NCBI RefSeq assembly: GCF_016907315.1
Contig: NZ_JAFBBS010000001.1
Span: forward strand, 558,001 to 622,000
Length of the DNA stretch: 64,000 bases
Origin: Microbacterium esteraromaticum
GTDB lineage: Bacteria; Actinomycetota; Actinomycetes; Actinomycetales; Microbacteriaceae
Reading direction: 5' to 3'
Positions within the stretch are counted from its first letter, which is position 1. Each line of letters begins with the position of its first letter. The position numbers were made by a program, and so were the translations under genes. Below, piece after piece: positions 59,784-64,000 of this stretch. The notes beneath the pieces were generated by a model. The model was not told the origin of the DNA and did not search any database. It worked only from the letters and a program-made list of their open reading frames with translations.

Positions 59784-61189
59784 CGTTTGTCGAGACGCTC
59801 AAAGCCGCGAAGGACACCCGCGTTGCTGATGACTACATCTCTCGGGTTAAGTCAGCGGTGTCCGCGGAGCTGGAGTCCCTCGATTCGTCTGCAGTGATCG
59901 AGGACACCTCCTATTTCAACCACTCGGCTATTCCTGATTTAGTCCTCACCTGGCCGCGCGAGAGGGCCACCCGAGCAATCTTCCTTCGCCACAGCTACCA
60001 GTCAGTTGTTGACGCCGATGACGTCGATTACTTGGCCGAGAGACACCCGGTGTTCATGTCGCTGGATACCCGCGAGCGGGAAGACAGTCGGGCCGAGACT
60101 GTCCTTCGGGAGACGGCAAGCAGTGTTCGAACCTTGGTAACTGATCCCACCGCGGTGGACGTAATCCGCGGCGAAGAGTCATCCGGGAGCCCCCTCGCCG
60201 ATCTTGTGCGGGCGAACTTCATCAGGGGCGGACGTGGCCTCATCGATGAAGGCCGCGCCACATCACTAGTGGAATCAACCCAAGCGGCTGAGCCGACTGC
60301 ACGCGAACTGCTCATCTCGGAGAGTTTCAGCGAGGATGCTGCCGCACGAATCACACGGACCTCTCAGCTAATAGCGCTCGCCCTCGACCCAGATTTCTCA
60401 CTTCTCGATGGAGAGGAAAGCCCTCTCGTCGGCGGGAAGCTCTCGATCGCAGAGCTCCGCCACCTGGTCCCTTGGCTTCTTAGACAAGACGCGGCGATAG
60501 AGAATACTCAGTTCTGGCGTCACCTTGGCGACTACGTCACGTTCGCCGAGCTAGAGAACATTCGCGCGGATCTGGCCGACATGGATCTGACCCCACTCGT
60601 TAAGGCGAACGCAGGTCGCTGGAGTGCGAAGTGGGCCTACGTGGGTGTTGCAACCCCGGTTGAAGGAGATGAGACCTACTCCCTCCGCTCCGACTACTGG
60701 TCATTCCGGAATGGCGGAGCACTGGGGATCGATGTCGAAGAACAACGACTCTCCCTCGCCCATAACGGGCAACTAGCGAGCAAGGGCAGAGACGGCACCT
60801 CGAGTGCGACGTGGGAGCGAATCAAGGACGCGGTTGCGTCAGACCGTCTGGCACGTATCGATCTGCGCGGGATTACCCGCTCAGTGATTCTGAACGCCGA
60901 GCGAAGTCCAGATATCCGGAGCGACATCCAGAAGGTCACAGACAGTTTGGATGATTCATACACGGTCAACGAGGTTGTGCTGCGGACGAAAGCGCCTCAG
61001 GAAGACGGCACCACCGAGATAGAGGTGAAGTTCGATAACGCGCTCGTGATAGCGGCATCCGGAGCATCAATCGCTGATCTGGCTCGTGTGTCGCTCCAAG
61101 TGCTGAACTACCGCACGCCAGTGACCGACGAAGTGGTCGGCGGGTTGTTCGATGAGACCGCTCCGGCGGACGAGAGCAACAACGGCTGA
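59780..61189 (+). CDS. Unknown 469-residue partner of the nuclease
   Basis: GTG start in four-base overlap with the nuclease. An AIPDLVLTWPRERATRAIFLR stretch near residue 50 looks like a decayed nuclease strand pair; the rest is mixed alpha/beta without known motifs. Last gene of the element. Base use is more AT-rich than the host. Confidence 0.65.
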   Translation: MTFVETLKAAKDTRVADDYISRVKSAVSAELESLDSSAVIEDTSYFNHSAIPDLVLTWPRERATRAIFLRHSYQSVVDADDVDYLAERHPVFMSLDTREREDSRAETVLRETASSVRTLVTDPTAVDVIRGEESSGSPLADLVRANFIRGGRGLIDEGRATSLVESTQAAEPTARELLISESFSEDAAARITRTSQLIALALDPDFSLLDGEESPLVGGKLSIAELRHLVPWLLRQDAAIENTQFWRHLGDYVTFAELENIRADLADMDLTPLVKANAGRWSAKWAYVGVATPVEGDETYSLRSDYWSFRNGGALGIDVEEQRLSLAHNGQLASKGRDGTSSATWERIKDAVASDRLARIDLRGITRSVILNAERSPDIRSDIQKVTDSLDDSYTVNEVVLRTKAPQEDGTTEIEVKFDNALVIAASGASIADLARVSLQVLNYRTPVTDEVVGGLFDETAPADESNNG

Positions 61190-61217
61190 CGACGCCTCCG
61201 GCTGGGAATCAGCTATC

Positions 61218-62111
61218 TCACCTACCGGCAAGGTACCTTTTCCCATTTGTGCCGGGGAGCAGCATGAGGATCTCCTTCTGTCCCGCCTGCTCGATGAGCA
61301 CCCGCTTCGCCTCGTCTCGCGCGTCGGCCGCCTGCGAATGCAGCACTGCGGCGAGCGGCGCGCCGTGCTCGAGCGCCGCGATGATCTGGTCGGTGGCTCG
61401 CGAGAGGCCGGACAGCTGCAGTCGTGCGGCGGTCTCGCTGAGTGCGTCGGCGAGCGGAGAGCCCGTCCGCACGGCGAGCACCGTCTGACGCAGCTCTTCC
61501 GTGAGCTCGCCCGTGCCGATGGCCGACACACGGCGAAGCGCATCGAGCAGCGACTCGCCCGCCGACAGGCAGAGCGCGAGGAATTCGAGAGTCGTTGGCA
61601 GCTCGTCCGCGAGTCGCGCTCGGCGTGCACGGGCACGGGCTGTGAGCTGCATGTCGTAGGCCACCGTGGTCCCCGCGGCGGCGATGACCGGCAGCAGGAC
61701 CGCGGGCGGCGTCATCCGTCCTGAGACAGCGATGAGCACGACGACGACTGCGCCGGCCAGCAGGCCGCCCACGCCCCACGCGAGCTGCCGCCCGCGGAAG
61801 GCGGCGGGAGTCTGGGCGAGACCGGCCTGTGCGATGCGCAGCCGCAGTGTCTCTCCTCCGCCCAGGATCCGATCGAGCAGCTCATGCAGACGGTTCCAGA
61901 GCCGTCGCCCGTGCACGGGCATGACTCCGACGGCAGGCAGGATGCCTGAGGGCAGGGCATCGTCGGCGACGACGTCTCGCACATAGGGCGCGATGCGGCG
62001 CTCGAGCGACGGTCCGCGCCATCGGGGCAGTGCTGAGAGCACGCTGAGAAGCCCGAGCGCGAGCGTCCCGCCCAGCAGCACCGCGATCGCGGCATCGGTC
62101 ACGCCTGTCAT
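61218..62111 (-). pseudogene. tadC: tadC 5' part, fused to element DNA
   Basis: Type II/IV secretion-like membrane protein TadC. The first 286 residues are host-coded; after MLLP the frame runs on into the element for 11 residues (GTNGKRYLAGR) and stops. It lacks the last 26 residues, i.e. the final TM helix. ATG at 62111 overlaps tadB. Confidence 0.93.
61229..61281. other. Right attachment junction (attR)
   Basis: Crossover GG at 61255-61256. AAGGTACCTT (reverse strand) lies 16-25 bases inside the element, mirroring attL. Confidence 0.85.
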
Positions 62112-62965
62112 CCGAACCACCGTTCGGGCTCTGGAAGGCGCCCGATGCGCAGCATGATGCGGAAGGCGATCACCGACACGACCGCCCCCGCGAGGATGAC
62201 GAGCACGCCCTCCGTGCTCCCGTACGCATCGCGTCCTTCAGGTCGCATCGCGAGCAGAGCCAGGATCACCCACGGGGCGACCGCGCCGAGCACAGCTGCA
62301 CCGCGGATCCACGACTGGCGCGCCTCGACCTCACCGCGAAGCGCCGCATCCGCTCGCACCGACGACGACAGTGCGCGCAGCACTCCGGTCAGCTCGGCGC
62401 CGCCGACCTGACGGGCCATCCGCAGCGTCTCGACGATGCGATCGGCGATCGGGTCTGCGAGGGTCGCCTTGAGTCGGTCGAGACTCGATTCGAAACGGCC
62501 GGTCTGCTGCAGATCGCGTGCGAACACCGCGAAGGCAGGACGCACCGCGGGTGGAGCGGACTCGGTGAGGCTCGCCACGGCATCCGGCAGCGACAGACCC
62601 ACTCTGATGGCGGCGACCAGCAGATCGCACACGTCGGGCCACACCTGGCGACGCGCCTTGCGCAGCCGGAGGCGACGCCCCCGCAGAAACATGACAGGAG
62701 CGGCGGCTGCGGCGAGCGCAGCGAGCAGCGCCAGCACCGGGATGCCGGCGAGAAGCCACGTCAGTGCTGCAGCCCCCGCGGCGACCGCCACCATGACCAT
62801 CACGACCGTGCGCGTCGCCGTGCGGGAATGCCCGGCCTCGTCGAGCAGGCGACGCAGTCGGGTGCTTCGCACCTCGCGGGCGGTCTTCTCTCGCGGCGGC
62901 CAGAGCCACGGCGACGCGCAGAGCAGCAGACCCGCACCGAGCAGCGCGCCGAGGAGGAGAGTCAT
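62108..62965 (-). CDS. tadB: Tad pilus assembly protein TadB
   Basis: 285 residues, TM segments near 3-20, 55-75, 80-95, 230-250 and 255-275, with a cytoplasmic T2SSF domain between (QTGRFESSLDRLKATL...). Overlaps tadA and tadC. Confidence 0.9.
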   Translation of the reverse strand: MTLLLGALLGAGLLLCASPWLWPPREKTAREVRSTRLRRLLDEAGHSRTATRTVVMVMVAVAAGAAALTWLLAGIPVLALLAALAAAAAPVMFLRGRRLRLRKARRQVWPDVCDLLVAAIRVGLSLPDAVASLTESAPPAVRPAFAVFARDLQQTGRFESSLDRLKATLADPIADRIVETLRMARQVGGAELTGVLRALSSSVRADAALRGEVEARQSWIRGAAVLGAVAPWVILALLAMRPEGRDAYGSTEGVLVILAGAVVSVIAFRIMLRIGRLPEPERWFG

Positions 62966-64000
62966 ACCCGCTCCTCCGCTCGGTATACGGACGTGCTCAG
63001 GATCCGCCCGTCGATCACCTCGCCGGTCGGCGCGATCACCTCGCCGATGCCACGCGTCCCGTCCGCTGCGCGCCGGCAGTGCACGACGAATGAGATCGAT
63101 GAGGCCAGCGCGGGAGCGATGAACGCGCGGTCGATGTTGCGCCCCGCGAGCAGCGGCAGCAGCGCGAGCTTCTCGAGCGCCTCGACGGCCGAGTTGGCGT
63201 GCACGGTTCCGGCGCCGGGCACTCCCGTGTTGAGCGCCAGCACCAGGTCGAGCGCCTCGGCGTCGCGCACCTCGCCGACCACGAGGCGGTCGGGTCGCAT
63301 GCGCAGCGCCTCTTTCACGAGGCGGCGCAGAGTGATCTCTCCCGTGCCTTCGAGGCTCGCCTGACGTCCCTGCAGCGCGACGACATCAGGCCCGTCGACA
63401 GCGAGCTCGAAGGTCTCCTCGACCGTGATGATCCGCTGCCCGGCGGCGGTCGCCGCGAGCAGTGCGCCGAGCAGAGTCGTCTTGCCTGCATGCGTGGCGC
63501 CGGAGACGATGATGCTCCGACCGTCGCGCAGCGCGGCGAGCAGCATGTCCGCGATGTGCTGTGGCACCGATCCCTGCGCGATCAGCGCCTCGAGGGTGCG
63601 GTGGCGCTTCAGGAACTTCCTGATGTTCACCGCCCAGGATCCGTGCACGACGTCGGCTATGGCGACGTGCAGGCGCGACCCGTCCGGCAGCGAGGCGTCG
63701 ACGAACGGCTGGCTGACGTCGACCCGCCGCCCCGTGGTCTGCAGCATCCGCTCCACGAGGTCGCGGATCATGGCATCCGTCAGCTGCAGGTCGACGCGGT
63801 GCGACACACCGCCCTTCGCGGCGAAGATGCGATCGGGTCCGTTGAGCCAGATCTCCTCGACCTCGGGGTCGTCGAGCAGCGGCTGCAGAGCTCCGAAGCC
63901 CGATACAGACGCCAGCACATCGCGGACGAGCGCCTGCTCGTCGTCGATCAGAGCCTCGCCGCGCTGCAGCGCGAGGTCGTTGTGCCGCCGCACCTCGAGT
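62962..64000 (-). CDS. tadA: Tad secretion ATPase TadA/CpaF, partial
   Basis: About 346 residues visible; the 5' end lies beyond the window because the frame stays open to the last base. Walker A GATHAGKTTLLG, Asp box VITVEETFEL, and LRMRPDRLVVGEVRDAEALD. Drives pilus assembly. Confidence 0.93.
   Translation of the reverse strand, partial: LEVRRHNDLALQRGEALIDDEQALVRDVLASVSGFGALQPLLDDPEVEEIWLNGPDRIFAAKGGVSHRVDLQLTDAMIRDLVERMLQTTGRRVDVSQPFVDASLPDGSRLHVAIADVVHGSWAVNIRKFLKRHRTLEALIAQGSVPQHIADMLLAALRDGRSIIVSGATHAGKTTLLGALLAATAAGQRIITVEETFELAVDGPDVVALQGRQASLEGTGEITLRRLVKEALRMRPDRLVVGEVRDAEALDLVLALNTGVPGAGTVHANSAVEALEKLALLPLLAGRNIDRAFIAPALASSISFVVHCRRAADGTRGIGEVIAPTGEVIDGRILSTSVYRAEERV

Larger units (their letters stand above)
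46696..61256. mobile_element. Integrative element with large serine integrase, inserted in tadC
   Basis: About 14.56 kb bounded by a GG dinucleotide at each end. Encodes a serine integrase at the left end, replication-type genes (Prim-Pol, RecA-like ATPase), WhiB, a second recombinase, putative nucleases, a controller protein and membrane proteins. No capsid, portal, terminase, relaxase or type IV secretion gene recognised. Base composition looks less GC-rich than the flanks, especially at 59.2-61.2 kb. Confidence 0.93.

Noticed and set aside
46696..61256. Complete prophage or conjugative element
   Set aside because: No capsid, portal, terminase, lysis, relaxase or type IV secretion gene recognised.

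Overview
The window is high-GC chromosomal DNA from an actinobacterium, most probably a Microbacteriaceae member such as Microbacterium. The argCJBDFH and priA-hisBHC order, a gluABCD glutamate importer, an infC-rpmI-rplT operon, lexA beside a LysM gene, ftsEX-smpB and a mycobacterial-type tad locus all point that way. Genus is an inference from gene content, not from an alignment. Many genes here, on both host and element DNA, have TANNNT followed by six or seven bases and the start codon, the layout expected of leaderless transcripts.

Layout. 1-1.3 kb: a SatD-family protein and a membrane protein cut by the window edge, with a large operator-like palindrome upstream. 1.3-8.0 kb: arginine genes argCJBDFH, all overlapping. 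8.3-11.4 kb: thiamine salvage (thiM plus a ThiE-ThiD-TenA fusion) under a TPP riboswitch. 11.4-13.5 kb: an SDR protein, a cupin and a PdxH-like oxidase. 13.6-17.1 kb: pheST. 17.2-24.6 kb: gluABCD, a TAXI lipoprotein with a two-component system, and an RNA methyltransferase. 24.6-26.6 kb: infC (apparent AUC start), rpmI, rplT and a DUF1844 gene. 26.8-32.1 kb: an SseB-like gene, priA, a ParA-like ATPase and hisCBH. 32.1-33.5 kb: LysM gene and lexA around an SOS-like box. 33.6-38.8 kb: metF-metE and an S9 peptidase. 38.8-45.1 kb: smpB, ftsXE, a DUF2510 protein, prfB and an MFS transporter. 45.1-64 kb: a tad pilus locus split by a mobile element.

The mobile element (about 46.70-61.25 kb, 14.56 kb) is the most interesting part. 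It encodes a large serine integrase and sits inside tadC. The join can be read to the base: removing the element restores a 312-residue TadC, and the rejoined element ends carry an inverted repeat at equal distance from the crossover. Its left half is an overlapping series of small proteins, a Prim-Pol, a RecA-like ATPase, a winged-helix protein and a WhiB protein. No capsid, portal, terminase or conjugation gene was recognised, so it looks like a small integrated plasmid-like or satellite-type element.

The right half is cargo. It holds a second, small serine recombinase between two diverged 60-bp direct repeats, a DUF6998-like putative nuclease, a PIN-like protein, and a controller (C) protein of the restriction-modification type with a C-box. 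The C-box faces a zinc-ribbon membrane protein and a lipoprotein rather than R-M genes. It ends in a run of membrane protein, three tandem proline-rich mini-ORFs sharing an RPDVxxV motif, a PD-(D/E)XK-like nuclease and an unknown 469-residue partner. These look like defence functions, partly undescribed; no experimental support can be drawn from sequence alone.
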